Assembly (NCBI GenBank): GCA_020444165.1
Contig: JAHLLK010000064.1
Location: forward strand, 1-35,763
Direction of reading: 5' to 3'
DNA from: Deltaproteobacteria bacterium
Lineage (GTDB): Bacteria; Desulfobacterota; Desulfarculia; Desulfarculales; Desulfarculaceae
DNA length: 35,763 nucleotides
Below the pieces are notes generated by a model. That model did no database searches and was not told where the DNA came from. It was given only the letters and a program-made list of their open reading frames with translations. This document shows positions 35,411-35,763 of this stretch, piece by piece (the stretch's first letter is position 1; each line of letters begins with the position of its first letter). The position numbers and the translations under genes are program-made.

Positions 35411-35465
35411 GGGTTATGGCTTCATCCCAAGCAAGCTTCGCTTGTTTGGGATGAAGCCATAACCC
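35411..35465. repeat. Long family H-type hairpin, 26-bp arms
   Basis: GGGTTATGGCTTCATCCCAA extends through GCAAGC; the right arm mirrors it with one G/A difference (a G-U pair in RNA), and the loop is TTC. The core CCCAAGCAAGC is shared with the shorter hairpins at 2252, 16810 and 23541. Such a long stem is unusual between genes. Confidence 0.75.
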
Positions 35466-35546
35466 GCCTGGTGGTCTGGGCCCGGATATTTCATGAGGGG
35501 CGATGCCTTGTCCGGATTGGTTTTTCATATGACCTTTCGCCCCGGA

Positions 35547-35667
35547 CCGGCACAGCCAGAGGTTTGCCGGCAAGGCGACGGACAAGCGAAAACCGGAGGC
35601 GTAGCTGCAGCTACGTCGAGGTTGGAGCGAAGTCCGCAACGCCGCCGGCGGGCATCTGGCGCAGCCG
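35547..35667. repeat. Family F nested-palindrome element, full copy F3a
   Basis: Nearly identical to F1. It carries the central palindrome TAGCTGCAGCTA. The wider unit is bounded by ATTTCATGAGGGGCG at 35488-35502 and, past F3b, CGCCCCCGTCATGAAAT at 35744-35760, which are inverted relative to each other. Confidence 0.85.
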
Positions 35668-35693
35668 CCCCCGTCCTGAAATCCAAACCCGAA

Positions 35694-35760
35694 CGAGGTT
35701 GGAGCGCAGGCCCGGGACGCCGCCGGCGGGCATCTGGCGCAGCCGCCCCCGTCATGAAAT
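35694..35760. repeat. Tandem right-half copy of family F (F3b)
   Basis: Repeats the right half of F3a (CGAGGTTGGAGCGCAGG through GGGCATCTGGCGCAGCCG) and the flank CCCCCGTCATGAAAT. The window ends three bases later, so further copies may follow. Confidence 0.75.
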
Positions 35761-35763
35761 GAC

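Noticed and set aside
35406..35639. - strand frame with LPANLWLCRS, also seen near 1034-1110 and 11540-11600
   Set aside because: The shared peptide comes from the family F repeat read in one frame; start sites and lengths differ between copies and no ribosome sites support it.

Overview
This is a high-GC, gene-dense bacterial chromosome segment. Gene content and style suggest a Desulfobacterota-type (deltaproteobacterial) anaerobe: an NtrC-type regulator, a molybdenum hydroxylase subunit of the hydroxybenzoyl-CoA reductase type, HflKC, an rplU-rpmA-obg-proB-proA run and a nadD-rsfS-gpmI run. The lineage is inferred from this style only; no 16S rRNA or comparable marker is present.

Left part (1-11.4 kb, all +). 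The window opens inside a molybdenum hydroxylase large subunit. A repeat-bearing gap leads to a ThiS/MoaD-like carrier and a ThiF/MoeB-like activating enzyme, then a PAS histidine kinase overlapping an NtrC-family activator. A 428-bp regulatory gap with two dyads precedes a tight six-gene operon: one periplasmic binding protein (SsuA/TauA/NMT1 type), permease, ATPase, second permease, second ATPase, and a divergent PanB (ketopantoate hydroxymethyltransferase) paralogue. Two tandem intrinsic terminators close it. The second ATPase has Ser at the H-loop switch His, so the two ATPases and two permeases probably form one asymmetric importer. This transporter plus PanB-like enzyme is the best candidate here for an undescribed system.

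Middle (11.4-17.3 kb). On the - strand, a PhnD-like periplasmic protein, a HisKA_3 kinase and a NarL-type regulator overlap end to end and look like a three-part signalling system. Next comes an AT-rich island with a spermidine-synthase-like gene under a clear sigma-70 promoter, followed by an IS481-type transposase remnant. A tRNA-Gly(TCC) with promoter and terminator ends this section.

Right part (17.3-35.8 kb) is mostly housekeeping: purA, an endonuclease III/MagIII-like glycosylase, an EF-G outside a str operon, an M48/TPR protease, gpmI-rsfS-nadD, proA-proB-obg-rpmA-rplU (with a strong promoter before rplU), hflC-hflK, a GalE-like epimerase and a small protein with two GX2H motifs.

The window also carries several dispersed non-coding repeat families: (T) five copies of a 22-24-bp perfect hairpin with conserved base and variable core, always just 3' of a gene and always in the sense orientation; (F) a roughly 120-bp nested palindrome in full, centre-deleted and half-duplicated copies; (B) a two-copy, roughly 110-bp two-hairpin element; (H) short hairpins with a C-rich base and an ACAAGC or GCAAG(C) core. 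No CRISPR array, rRNA or intact insertion sequence was seen.
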